Of a DNA stretch of 64,000 nucleotides, positions 1 to 10,041 are shown in pieces. The first letter of the stretch is position 1. Each line of letters starts with the position of its first letter. A program made the translations under genes and the position numbers. The stretch lies in NCBI GenBank assembly GCA_963836665.1, contig CAWIKL010000001.1:62001-126000 (forward strand), given 5' to 3'. The notes beneath the pieces were generated by a model that was not told where the DNA came from, did no database searches, and saw only the letters and a list, made by a program, of their open reading frames with translations. The DNA is from JAICSD01 sp963836665. GTDB taxonomy: Bacteria > Acidobacteriota > Vicinamibacteria > Vicinamibacterales > 2-12-FULL-66-21.

Positions 1-1
1 C

Positions 2-403
2 TTTGCGCGCGCGGGGCACACGCCGCTGGTCGTGCTCAAGAGCGGCGGCACCGCCGAGAGCTTCGTGCCGAGCGGGCTCGTCGTCGGGCTGCGCATCGTC
101 GGGGCGCAGGAAAAATTCGTCGAGTTGCTCGAAGAGTGCCGCATCGACCTGTGCCAGGGGGACGTCATCGCGCTCTACACCGACGGCATCACCGAGGCCA
201 TGAACGCCGCCAGCGATCTGTTCGGCGACGGCCGCCTGACCCGCCTGATCTCCGAGCACGGCCATCTCGACGCCGCCGATCTGCGCGAGCGCATCCTGCG
301 CGAGATCGAGGCGTTCGTCGGCCAGGCCGACCAGCACGATGACATGACGATGATCCTGATCAAGGTCGAACAGTCCGCCGTGGCGGCGCGCGTCGCGGTA
401 TGA
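2..403 (+). CDS. SpoIIE/PP2C-type serine phosphatase, C-terminal part (cut by window start)
   Basis: This is the last 133 residues of a protein whose 5' end lies outside the window. The visible motifs are ARAGHTPL at the very start, LYTDGITEA in the middle and DDMTMILIKV near the end. These are the metal-binding and core motifs of SpoIIE/RsbU phosphatases, which dephosphorylate anti-sigma-factor antagonists or end two-component relays; the Asp residues in TDG and DDMT bind Mn/Mg in the family. The input (GAF, PAS, HAMP or receiver) domain cannot be seen. Its stop overlaps the next start as ATGA at 400-403, so it is probably translationally coupled to rnc. The family call is sure; the specific partner is unknown. 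Confidence 0.9.
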   Translation, partial: FARAGHTPLVVLKSGGTAESFVPSGLVVGLRIVGAQEKFVELLEECRIDLCQGDVIALYTDGITEAMNAASDLFGDGRLTRLISEHGHLDAADLRERILREIEAFVGQADQHDDMTMILIKVEQSAVAARVAV

Positions 404-1350
404 ACGAGCTGGTCGTCATTTTTCGCACGCCGTCCGAGATCGAGGCCAATATCATCCGCGGCCTCCTCGAGACCCACGACATCTGGTCGGTCCTGCTCAG
501 CGACAACTCGCGCACGGCGTTTCCCCTCGCGCTCAACGACCAGTCGTGGGAACGGCGCATCGCGGTCGCACCCGACCAGGCGGCCACGGCGCTGCGCATC
601 ATCGAAAGCCATCGCGACGAAGTGCAGGGCGGCCGCGTCGTCCCCTTCGGATCGGAGCTGGAGCCGCTCGAACGCCGCATCGGCTACCGTTTCAAGGACC
701 GCGGCATGCTCGAGCACGCGCTGACGCACCGCTCGCGCGTGCACGAGGACGCCAGCGGCGGCGTCTTCGACAACGAGTCGATGGAGTTCCTCGGCGACTC
801 GGTGCTCGGCTTCGTCATCGCTGACATGCTGTTCCGCGAGTTTCCACAGCACAACGAGGGACAAAAGTCGAAACTGAAGGCGTCGCTGGTGTCATCGGTG
901 TCGCTCGCCCGCCTCGGCGAAGCGCTGAACCTGGGGCAGTTCCTGATCCTCGGGCGGGGCGAGGAGAAGACCGGCGGCCGCCACAAGCACGCGATCATCG
1001 CCGACTGCTACGAGGCGCTGATCGCCGCCGTCTATCTCGACGGTGGCGTCGAGGCGGCGCGCGGCTTCATCGAGCGCGAGTTCAAGGACCTGATCGCGGA
1101 GGCGCGGCGTACCGGCGCCGAAGCCGCGTTCACCGACGACTGGAAGTCGGCACTACAGGAATGGCTGCAATCGCGCGGCCGCGGCCTTCCCGCCTACCGC
1201 CTTGCCGCGGAAGTGGGTCCCGATCACCGCAAGTCGTTCGTCGTCGAAGTGCTGGTCGAGGGTCAGGCGGTGGCGACGGCCGAGGGGCGCAGCAAGAAGG
1301 AAGCGGCCCAGGCCGCGGCCCGTGCGGCGCTCGAGAAGCTCACGGCGTAG
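400..1350 (+). CDS. rnc: Ribonuclease III with N-terminal DUF2007-like domain
   Basis: This double-stranded-RNA endonuclease has 316 residues, against about 225-250 for usual bacterial RNase III. Residues about 1-75 form an additional domain resembling DUF2007 (putative signal-transducing domain, FRTPSEIEANIIRGLLE). Residues about 88-225 are the catalytic domain, with the signature NESMEFLGDSVL at 125-136 and the second acidic motif DCYEALIAAVYLDGG. Residues about 245-314 are a dsRNA-binding domain ending in KKEAAQAAARAAL. Known roles are rRNA and mRNA processing in the cytoplasm. The ATG overlaps the stop of the upstream phosphatase gene by 4 nt, which fixes the start and places the extra domain inside the reading frame. 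The fusion is the odd point. Confidence 0.95.
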   Translation: MNELVVIFRTPSEIEANIIRGLLETHDIWSVLLSDNSRTAFPLALNDQSWERRIAVAPDQAATALRIIESHRDEVQGGRVVPFGSELEPLERRIGYRFKDRGMLEHALTHRSRVHEDASGGVFDNESMEFLGDSVLGFVIADMLFREFPQHNEGQKSKLKASLVSSVSLARLGEALNLGQFLILGRGEEKTGGRHKHAIIADCYEALIAAVYLDGGVEAARGFIEREFKDLIAEARRTGAEAAFTDDWKSALQEWLQSRGRGLPAYRLAAEVGPDHRKSFVVEVLVEGQAVATAEGRSKKEAAQAAARAALEKLTA

Positions 1351-1371
1351 GGACCCCTGGTCCTGCTTCCG

Positions 1372-2558
1372 TCAGTCAATCTCGATGATGCCCGTGTACT
1401 TCGACTGCTCGAGCGGCGTGCCGGCGAGCGCCAGCGACGGCTCGGCGTGCGGCAGGCGCGCCATCACGTACTCGTGCAGCTCGCGGGTGATGTCGTCTTC
1501 AGTCGGCGGCACCGAGTGGCAGTGCAGGCGCACCCACAGCCGCAGCATCGGATCGGCGAAGCTGTAGCGCTTCTGCCGCGACACGATCAAGTCGACGTCC
1601 TCGAGCCACGACAGGTAGTCCTTCGTCGATCCGGGCGTGCGGCGCAGGCGCTGCGCGATCTGGGTCAGTGTCAGCGGCTCTTCCAGCGCCAGTATTTCCA
1701 GGATCGCCTTCAGCGCGCCGTAGCCGCGGGCGCGGTGCAGGCGCAGTTCGTAGCAGAAGCGACACGCCTCCGCCAGTTGCCCACCGGGCGCGAGTAGCGC
1801 GGCCAGCGCGCTGACCGGATCGGCGGCGCCGCGCGGCGCGAGCGCGGTCGCGGTTTCGGCAATGGCGCGCGCGTATGACGGACGACCGTCGGCGAGCACC
1901 TGCACCAGCCGCGCCAGCTCATCGCGGCGTCGCTCGACTTCCTCTTCCGCCTCGCCCGCGCCGCGTACGTGATCGTCGGCGTGGGTCCCGGGCAGGGTGG
2001 CGCGGATCTCGGCCGCCCCGAGGGGCGCGACGTGAATGAGCTCGAACTGCGACGGCGCGTCGCGCAACAACCGGTGCGCGCGCGACACATAGCGGGTCGT
2101 CAACACGAAGCGGTTGCCGCTCGAAGCTAGCGCCCCGAGCAGATCGCGCAGCACGGCGCGCAGGCCGGGGAAGCTCTCGAACGTGCGGAGCTCGAGGAAC
2201 TCGTCGAGCAGGAAGGTGGCCGGCGTCGTTCCCGGAGCGCGCGCCGTGTCGAGAAAGGCCAGCGTCGCGTCAAAGGCGTCACGGGCGCCGGGGCCGCCGC
2301 CGTGGCCGTGCCCCGGCACCGCCGGGAACGGCGAGGCCTCGCGCACCGCCTGCAGGAAGCGTTCGGGCGTCGTCGCGACGCGCTCGACGTCGATGTATTG
2401 CGCTTGCGAGCGGCCAATCAAATCGCGCAGTCGCAACAGCAGCGAGCTGCGGCCGGTGCCGCAGCCGCCGAGGACGACGGGGATGCGCGGACCGTGACCG
2501 GCCGATCCGTCGAGGGCCGCGAGCACCCGGCGCTCCAGCGAAGGACGCTCGGGAATCA

Positions 2559-2562
<4 letters not shown>
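1372..2562 (-). CDS. Archaeal-ATPase-like P-loop NTPase with C-terminal winged helix
   Basis: This 396-residue protein carries a Walker A motif GGCGTGRSS near residue 33 and a Walker B TFLLDEFLEL near residue 120. A sensor-like LTTRYVSRAHRLL follows, and a C-terminal winged-helix segment (LTLTQIAQRLRRTPGSTKDYL then YSFADPMLRLWVRLH). That layout matches the COG1672-type STAND/AAA ATPases. Its ATG overlaps the stop of hutU by 4 nt (2559-2562), so it is very likely translated from the hut transcript. No role in histidine degradation is known for such proteins; a regulatory or DNA-binding function is inferred only from the winged helix. It ends 22 nt from rnc, convergently. Confidence 0.75.
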
Positions 2563-4250
<1,688 letters not shown>

Positions 4251-4307
4251 GTCTCGGAGTAGATTGTTCGCGCCTGACGTCGCAGCCGTCAATCGCGGAA
4301 GGTTAGC

Positions 4308-4336
4308 AATCTAGAAACGTACGCGGGCGTTGTCAA
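4308..4336 (-). promoter_or_regulatory. Sigma-70-type promoter candidate for hutU
   Basis: On the minus strand, TTGACA (perfect -35, plus-strand 4331-4336) is followed after exactly 17 nt by TAGATT (-10, 4 of 6 matches, plus-strand 4308-4313). It lies in the AT-rich 105-nt gap between hutH and hutU, so transcription would start near 4300. This could give hutU and the ATPase their own transcript in addition to read-through from hutH. It is a sequence match only. Confidence 0.5.
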
Positions 4337-4355
4337 TTTGATTTTGAAAAAATCT

Positions 4356-5876
4356 TTACTTGACTTCTCGCGCGCACGCGTCTTCGAGCGATCCGCGAGT
4401 GATCAATTGTGAGATTGCCTCGATGTCGGGCGACGGCGGGCGGTCGTCGTCGAGCGTCGCCACCTCGGATCGCACGCGCGCGTGTACTGCCGCCAGTGCC
4501 GGTGACGTCGTCAGCGGCGCGAGCAGATCGATCGCCTGGCACGCCAGCAGCATCTCGATGGCGGCGACCCGCGTCGCGAGCTCGAGCGCGCGCGCCGCCT
4601 TCAACGCCGCCGCCATGCTCATACTGACATGGTCTTCTCGGTTGGCCGAGGTTGGAATGGTATCGGCGCTCGCCGGGTGCGCCAGCGTTTTCAGCTCGGA
4701 AGCGAGCGCCGCGGCGGTGACCTGCGCCATCATGTAGCCTGAGTGCAGCCCCGAGTCGCGGCTGAGGAACGGCGGCAGCCCGCTCAGTGCCGGGTTGACG
4801 AGCCGATCGGCGCGCCGCTCGGAAATCGTGGCGAGCTGGACGAGCCCGATGGCGATCAGGTCGGCGGCGATCGCGACCGGGGCGCCGTGGAAGTTCCCGC
4901 CCGAGACGATGTCGCCGCGATCGGCGAAGACCATCGGGTTGTCGGTCGCCGCGTTGGCCTCGATCTCGAGCGTGTTCCGCGCGTGCGCGAAGGCGTCGCG
5001 GGCCGCGCCATGCACCTGTGGCGCGCAGCGCATCGAATAGGCGTCCTGGACCCGACCGCAGTTCTCGTGCGAGCGATTGATGGCGCTGTCCTGGAGCAGC
5101 GCCAGCAGGTTGGCGGCCGAGGTCTGTTGCCCCGGATGCGGACGCGGCAGGTGCAACCGCGCTTCGAACGGATGGTACGACCCGCGCAGACCGTCGATGG
5201 TCAGCGCCGCGGTGATGTCGGCGGCGCGGGCGAGCCGTTCGGCGCCGATTACGGCGAGCGCCGCGACCGCCGCCGAGGCCTGCGTGCCGTTGATCAGCGC
5301 CAGTCCTTCCTTGGCGCCGAGCTCGATCGGCGAGAGGCCGGCGCGCGCTAGCGCCCTGGCGCCGCCGAGCACGGTGGGATCGTCGCCGACGGTGGCGAAT
5401 CCTTCACCGATCAGCACCAGCGCCAGATGTGCGAGCGGCGCGAGATCGCCGCTGGCCCCGACCGATCCGCGGCTCGGCACGATCGGATGCACGCGCGCGT
5501 TGAGCGTCGCGACCAACAAATCGAGCGTCGAGAGGCGGATGCCGGAATAGCCCTTGGCCAGCACGTTGGCCCTGAGCGCCATCATCGCGCGCACGGCGCG
5601 CGGCGGCAGCGGCGCGTCGACGCCAGCGGCGTGGCTGCGCAGCAGGTTGCGCTGCAGCGCGCCGAGCGCCTCCTTCGCGATCTTGACTTCGGCGAGCGAA
5701 CCGAATCCGGTGTTGACGCCGTAGACGGGGATGTCGCCGCCGGCGTGCCGATCGACCACGCGACGCGCGGCCGCGACGGCGCGCGCCGCCGCGGGGGTCA
5801 GCGAGATCGCGGCGTGGTCGTCGGCAATCGCCGCGAGAGCCGTCAGTGTCAGATTTTCTCCGTCGAGCGCGATCAT
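4356..5876 (-). CDS. hutH: Histidine ammonia-lyase
   Basis: The enzyme deaminates L-histidine to trans-urocanate and ammonia, the first step of the hut pathway. At 506 residues it has the normal length. The Ala-Ser-Gly triad that cyclises into the MIO electrophile is at 141-143 within GSVGASGDLAPLAH, and the catalytic Tyr region YGVNTGFGSL is at 52-61. NENCGRVQDAYSMRC-like and GNFHGAP stretches further support it. It starts only 26 nt from divergent purA and precedes hutU on the same strand. No hutI, hutG or hutF is in the window, so the later steps must be elsewhere. No clear Shine-Dalgarno is seen before the ATG. Confidence 0.97.
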   Translation of the reverse strand: MIALDGENLTLTALAAIADDHAAISLTPAAARAVAAARRVVDRHAGGDIPVYGVNTGFGSLAEVKIAKEALGALQRNLLRSHAAGVDAPLPPRAVRAMMALRANVLAKGYSGIRLSTLDLLVATLNARVHPIVPSRGSVGASGDLAPLAHLALVLIGEGFATVGDDPTVLGGARALARAGLSPIELGAKEGLALINGTQASAAVAALAVIGAERLARAADITAALTIDGLRGSYHPFEARLHLPRPHPGQQTSAANLLALLQDSAINRSHENCGRVQDAYSMRCAPQVHGAARDAFAHARNTLEIEANAATDNPMVFADRGDIVSGGNFHGAPVAIAADLIAIGLVQLATISERRADRLVNPALSGLPPFLSRDSGLHSGYMMAQVTAAALASELKTLAHPASADTIPTSANREDHVSMSMAAALKAARALELATRVAAIEMLLACQAIDLLAPLTTSPALAAVHARVRSEVATLDDDRPPSPDIEAISQLITRGSLEDACAREVK

Positions 5877-5902
5877 GTGAAAAGGTAGAATACTTCCGTC
5901 AG

Positions 5903-7204
5903 ATGGCTAAGAACATAGCGGTACTCGGTGCGCAATGGGGCGACGAGGGGAAGGGCAAGGTCGTCGACCTCCTGACCCCGAACTTTTCCATCGTCGCGCG
6001 CTATCAGGGCGGTCACAACGCCGGCCATACGGTGTATGCCGGCGGGCGCAAGTTCGTCCTGCGTCTGCTGCCGTCCGGGATCCTGCATGAGGGCATCGCC
6101 TGTGTCATCGGCAACGGTGTGGTCGTCGATCCGCAGGCGCTGTTCGCCGAGATCGAGGAGATCGGCCGCGCCGGCATCGACGTCGGCGAACGGCTGATCG
6201 TCAGCGACAAGGCGCACCTGATCCTGCCGTATCACCGCGAGCTCGATCTGCTGAGCGAGGCCAGGCGCGGCGAGCGCAAGATCGGCACGACCTCGCGCGG
6301 CATCGGGCCGGCCTACGAAGACAAGATCGCGCGCCGCGGCATCCGCGTCGGCGACATGGCCAACACCGAGGCGCTGACCAGCGCCATCCGCCACAACGTC
6401 GACGCGCGGAACCGGATCATCGGCGACTCGCAGATGGACGCCGAGCAGGTGATTGCCGACGTGCAACGGGCGTGGACCCGGATGAAGCCGTGGGTGAAGG
6501 ACGTGTCGCTCTACCTGGCGCAGGCGCGCGCGGCGGGACGGGCGATCATGTTCGAAGGGGCGCAGGGCACGCTGCTCGACATCGATCACGGCACCTATCC
6601 CTACGTGACCTCGTCGAACGCCACCACCGGCGGCATCTGTACCGGGCTGGGGCTGCCGCCGCGAGCCATCGACGGTGTGCTCGGCGTGGCCAAGGCCTAC
6701 ACGACACGCGTCGGCGAAGGACCGCTGCCAACGGAACTGTTCGGCGAGATCGGCAACCGCCTGCGCGAGACCGGGCAGGAGTTCGGCGCCGTGACCGGGC
6801 GACCGCGTCGCTGCGGCTGGTTCGACGCCGTCGCGGTGCGCTACGCCGTCCGCGTCAACGGCCTCGACGCGCTCGCGCTGACTAAACTCGACGTGCTCGA
6901 CGGGATGAGCGAGCTGCAGATCTGCACCGCGTATCGCTGCGACGGTGCGACGCTGACGGAGTTCCCGGGAGAGATCGCCCAGCTTGGCCGGTGCGAGCCG
7001 GTCTACGAAACCATGCCGGGCTGGGCCCAGCCAACGGCCGGCGTGCGTCGCTACGCCGGCCTGCCGCCCGACGCGCAGCGCTACATCGCACGGCTCGAAA
7101 CCTTGACCGGCGTGCCGGCGGCCGTGCTCTCGACCGGCTCGGCCCGCGAAGACACAATCATCCGTGAGGACTCGATCGCCGCGGCATGGTTCGGACGGGC
7201 GTGA
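5903..7204 (+). CDS. purA: Adenylosuccinate synthetase
   Basis: The enzyme joins IMP and aspartate with GTP to make adenylosuccinate in AMP biosynthesis. The start is set at the ATG giving MAKNIAVLGAQWGDEGKGK, because the GDEGKGK loop must lie near residue 13; upstream in-frame codons have no homology. The protein has 433 residues, the usual length. Further signatures are GGHNAGHTVY (catalytic His), GTTSRGIGPAYEDK, EGAQGTLLDIDHGTYPYVTSSN, TRVGEGPLPTE and TGRPRRCGW. It is divergent from hutH with only 26 nt between starts. No Shine-Dalgarno is obvious, and TAGAAT at 5885-5890 could act as a -10 that gives a very short leader. Confidence 0.98.
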   Translation: MAKNIAVLGAQWGDEGKGKVVDLLTPNFSIVARYQGGHNAGHTVYAGGRKFVLRLLPSGILHEGIACVIGNGVVVDPQALFAEIEEIGRAGIDVGERLIVSDKAHLILPYHRELDLLSEARRGERKIGTTSRGIGPAYEDKIARRGIRVGDMANTEALTSAIRHNVDARNRIIGDSQMDAEQVIADVQRAWTRMKPWVKDVSLYLAQARAAGRAIMFEGAQGTLLDIDHGTYPYVTSSNATTGGICTGLGLPPRAIDGVLGVAKAYTTRVGEGPLPTELFGEIGNRLRETGQEFGAVTGRPRRCGWFDAVAVRYAVRVNGLDALALTKLDVLDGMSELQICTAYRCDGATLTEFPGEIAQLGRCEPVYETMPGWAQPTAGVRRYAGLPPDAQRYIARLETLTGVPAAVLSTGSAREDTIIREDSIAAAWFGRA

Positions 7205-7236
7205 GCGAGCGGCCGCGTCGGCCGGGTCACGGCGTG

Positions 7237-7944
7237 TCAGTTGGCGCGGTTGCGCTCGATCACCTTGTCGAGGGCGGCCGGATCGCCGTCGGCGAACTCC
7301 ACGCCCGCGCGATACTGCGGCGCGGTCGCTGGCGGCCTGGGCAGTTCGAACTTCGCCCAGGCGATGGCACCGCGGAAGCGCAGCACGAAGTCGTCGTGCG
7401 GCACGGTGATGCGCACCTTCTGATTGGGCCGCAGCACGGTCGGCGAGATCACCTGCGCGCCGACCGTGGACAGGTCGATGACCGACGCGGGATTGCCGTC
7501 GAGCTGCAGTTCGACGCCGGCGCGGACGCGGACGCGCGGGGCGCGGCGGGTGCCGTGCCAGTCGAGCGGCCGCGCAGGCTCTTCGGTTGCGACGGCCGCG
7601 TTGGCCGATTCCGCGGCGCCGGCAGCCACGGGGTGCACCGCGGCCGCGACCGCGGTCGGCTTGACCACCTGCCGCGAGTAGTCGCCGGTGTGCGATACGA
7701 CGCGCACCTCGACGATGGCCAGTTGCGGGTCGCTCTTGATGCGGTTGATCAACGCTGCGCCGCGCGGTGTGGCCGCGAACAGGCGCTCGAGGACGACGAG
7801 CGGTGGCCGCTGATCCATGATCGCCTGCAGGGCCTGAATTGGTTCGGTATCGGAGAAGGTGGCGACCTCTCCTTCGACTTTCACGCGCTCGCGCAGCGCG
7901 AGCATCAAGTTCTCTGCAGCAATCACCAACGCGGCCGCCGACAT
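7237..7944 (-). CDS. PilZ-domain protein with receiver-like N-terminal half
   Basis: This 235-residue protein has no signal peptide. Residues about 1-90 resemble a degenerate response-regulator fold (LIAAENLMLALRERVKVEGEV, then RPPLVVLERLFAATPRGAALINRIKSD) without an evident phosphoacceptor Asp pocket. A linker rich in Ala and Val follows, then a PilZ domain at about 115-225: RAPRVRVRAGVELQLDG, VIDLSTVGAQVIS and YRAGVEF. PilZ domains bind cyclic di-GMP through RxxxR and DxSxxG; here RAPRVRVR and DLSTVG are recognisable but not perfect. The likely role is c-di-GMP-dependent control of an unknown partner. Divergent from the next gene by 14 nt. Confidence 0.8.
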   Translation of the reverse strand: MSAAALVIAAENLMLALRERVKVEGEVATFSDTEPIQALQAIMDQRPPLVVLERLFAATPRGAALINRIKSDPQLAIVEVRVVSHTGDYSRQVVKPTAVAAAVHPVAAGAAESANAAVATEEPARPLDWHGTRRAPRVRVRAGVELQLDGNPASVIDLSTVGAQVISPTVLRPNQKVRITVPHDDFVLRFRGAIAWAKFELPRPPATAPQYRAGVEFADGDPAALDKVIERNRAN

Positions 7945-7958
7945 CCGATCACTTTAAC

Positions 7959-9242
7959 ATGAGCTTCCAACCCGACGCCGAGGTCATCGTCGCTGGCACC
8001 GGCCCAGCGGGATCGACGGCCGCACTGCAGTTGGCCCGCGCCGGCGTGCGCGTGCTCGTGCTCGAGCGCGATCCGTTGCCGCGTCAGAAGCCGTGCGGCG
8101 GCGGCATCAGCACGCGCGTGTTCTCGCGCTTTCCCTGGCTGCGCGCTGCGCTGCCGGGCATTCCGTCGCATCCGGTGTCGAGCCTCTATCTCGAGGGCCC
8201 GTCGGGCGCCATCTTCCGCATGCAGTCACCCGGACCGGCGGTCGTGTTGATCCGCCGCATCGAGTACGACTACCTGCTGGCGTCGCTCGCCCGCGAGGCC
8301 GGCGCCGAGATCGTCGCGCCGGCGGCGATCGCGCAGGCCAGCGAGGACGCCGACGGCGTCACCCTGCGTACGCGCGACGGCCGTACGTTTCGCGCGCCGT
8401 TGGTCATTGCCGCCGACGGCGTCAATAGCGTCGTGGCGCGGCGCCTTGCCATCAATCCGGGGTGGCCGCGCGCGCGCCTGGCGCTCGACATGATGGAGGA
8501 GACCCCGGCCGACACGCTGCGCGCCGCGGAGCCCGGCACGCTCTCGGTCTTCTACGGTTACGGCGGCGCGCATGGCTATGCCTACATCTTCCCGAAACAG
8601 GCACACGTCAACGTCGGCATCGGCTACGTGCTGCCGTTTTTCCAGGAACAGGTCGACGTGGCTCCCTACGACCTGCAGCAATCCTTCGTCAGCGATCTGC
8701 GCGCGCGCGGCATGGTCGAAGGGCAGTCGCGCCGCGAACACTTCACCCCCTTTCTGATCCCGATTGGCGGCCCGCTCAAGACCACGGCGCAGGGCCGCGT
8801 CTTGCTCGCCGGCGACGCCGGCGGTTTCGTCAACGGTTTCTCGGCGGAAGGGATCTACTACGCGATGGTCACCGGCGATCTCGCCGCGCAAGCCGTCATC
8901 GCGGCGCGTGCCGGCGGCGTCATCGATCCGGTTCGCGCACGGCGCGGCTACGTCCGTGCCTGGCGCCGTGAAATCGGGCCGGAGCTGCGCGACTCTGTGC
9001 TGATCCAGAAGTACCTGTTTCCCTCGCCCGAGCGGATGGATAACGTCGTGCGCGGCGCCAACGCGCACCCGGCGTTCGCTGAGATCCTCGTCGACTATGG
9101 CAGTGGCCGCCTGTCCTACCGCGCGGCTCGGCGCCGCCTGCTCTGGCATTTCCCGCGCCTGCTGCCGCGGCTGGCGATGGTGGCGTGGCGGGACCGCCGC
9201 AAGCGTCCGGCATATAATCCGGCCGCACCAGAACATGGCTGA
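7959..9242 (+). CDS. Geranylgeranyl-reductase-family FAD-dependent oxidoreductase
   Basis: This 427-residue flavoprotein starts at the ATG giving MSFQPDAEVIVAGTGPAGS; the dinucleotide-binding motif GTGPAGSTAALQLARAG must be near the N-terminus. ERDPLPRQKPCGGGIS is the family hallmark (PCGGG). VLLAGDAGGFVNGFSAEGIYYA is the second FAD-contacting motif. Members reduce double bonds of isoprenoid chains or act as uncharacterised monooxygenase-like enzymes. The exact substrate (quinone side chain, lipid, carotenoid) cannot be told from the sequence. There is no membrane segment. Confidence 0.85.
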   Translation: MSFQPDAEVIVAGTGPAGSTAALQLARAGVRVLVLERDPLPRQKPCGGGISTRVFSRFPWLRAALPGIPSHPVSSLYLEGPSGAIFRMQSPGPAVVLIRRIEYDYLLASLAREAGAEIVAPAAIAQASEDADGVTLRTRDGRTFRAPLVIAADGVNSVVARRLAINPGWPRARLALDMMEETPADTLRAAEPGTLSVFYGYGGAHGYAYIFPKQAHVNVGIGYVLPFFQEQVDVAPYDLQQSFVSDLRARGMVEGQSRREHFTPFLIPIGGPLKTTAQGRVLLAGDAGGFVNGFSAEGIYYAMVTGDLAAQAVIAARAGGVIDPVRARRGYVRAWRREIGPELRDSVLIQKYLFPSPERMDNVVRGANAHPAFAEILVDYGSGRLSYRAARRRLLWHFPRLLPRLAMVAWRDRRKRPAYNPAAPEHG

Positions 9243-9311
9243 ACCGGGCCTCGATCGGATGCCGCGCCTCCAGTCGGGGGGCGCGCTCCACAGCGGAGTC
9301 GATCGCCACCG

Positions 9312-10040
9312 GTGACCAAGGGCGTCCTCTTCGATCTCGACGACACGCTGTTCGATCACCGTCGATCGGCGCGCGCCGCGCTGGCCGAAGTGCATCGTCG
9401 GCACGCGGCCGCCGTCGATTTCGCGCTCTTCGAGGATCAGCATTCGCGGCACCTCGAGGAGTTGCATGCCGACGTGCTGGCCGGGCGCCTGTCCATCGAC
9501 GACGCGCGGCGGGAGCGCTTCCGGCGCCTGTTCGCGGCAGTCGGCACGACACTCGACGAGGCGGACGTCGAGCGCATTGCGACGGTGTATCGCGGCGGCT
9601 ATGTCGGCGCCCGCCGCGTCGTCGACGGGGCGGCGGCGCTGCTCGAGGCGGTGCGGACGCGGGCGCGCGTGGCTATCGTGTCGAACAACCTGCTCGAGGA
9701 ACAACGCGAGAAGCTCCATTTCTGCGGACTGGCGTCTCTCGTCGACGAGCTGATCGTCTCGGAGGAAGTCGGCATCGCGAAGCCGGATCCGGGCATCTTT
9801 CACGTCGCGTTGGCGCGGCTTGGTGTCGACGCTGGCAACGCGGTGATGTTCGGCGACTCATGGGCGGCCGACATCGTCGGCGCGGCGCGCGCCGGCATTC
9901 GCGCCGTCTGGTTCAACCCGATGCGCAAGCCGCGTCCTGGCGATCTGGCCGGGGTGGCCGAAGTATTCTCGCTGGCACCGCCGACCGAAGTGCTGCCGGT
10001 GCTGCTCGGCGGCGAGGGCGGCGAGGGCGGCGGGGGCTGA
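9312..10040 (+). CDS. HAD-superfamily hydrolase (phosphatase-like)
   Basis: This 242-residue protein starts with GTG. All four HAD motifs are visible: DLDDTLFDH (motif I, nucleophile Asp), VSNNL (motif II), KPDPGIF (motif III Lys) and GDSWAAD (motif IV). The cap is alpha-helical, as in subclass I HADs such as haloacid dehalogenase or YjjG-type nucleotidases. The C-terminus ends in a Gly-rich tail. The next gene (ROK kinase) begins 1 nt after the stop, so the pair is co-transcribed; a phosphosugar phosphatase role is a guess from that neighbour. Confidence 0.85.
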   Translation: MTKGVLFDLDDTLFDHRRSARAALAEVHRRHAAAVDFALFEDQHSRHLEELHADVLAGRLSIDDARRERFRRLFAAVGTTLDEADVERIATVYRGGYVGARRVVDGAAALLEAVRTRARVAIVSNNLLEEQREKLHFCGLASLVDELIVSEEVGIAKPDPGIFHVALARLGVDAGNAVMFGDSWAADIVGAARAGIRAVWFNPMRKPRPGDLAGVAEVFSLAPPTEVLPVLLGGEGGEGGGG

Positions 10041-10041
10041 C

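Noticed and set aside
8226..9803. 525-codon open frame antisense to the flavoprotein and HAD genes
   Set aside because: Both plus-strand genes carry full motif sets; the antisense frame is compositionally a shadow.
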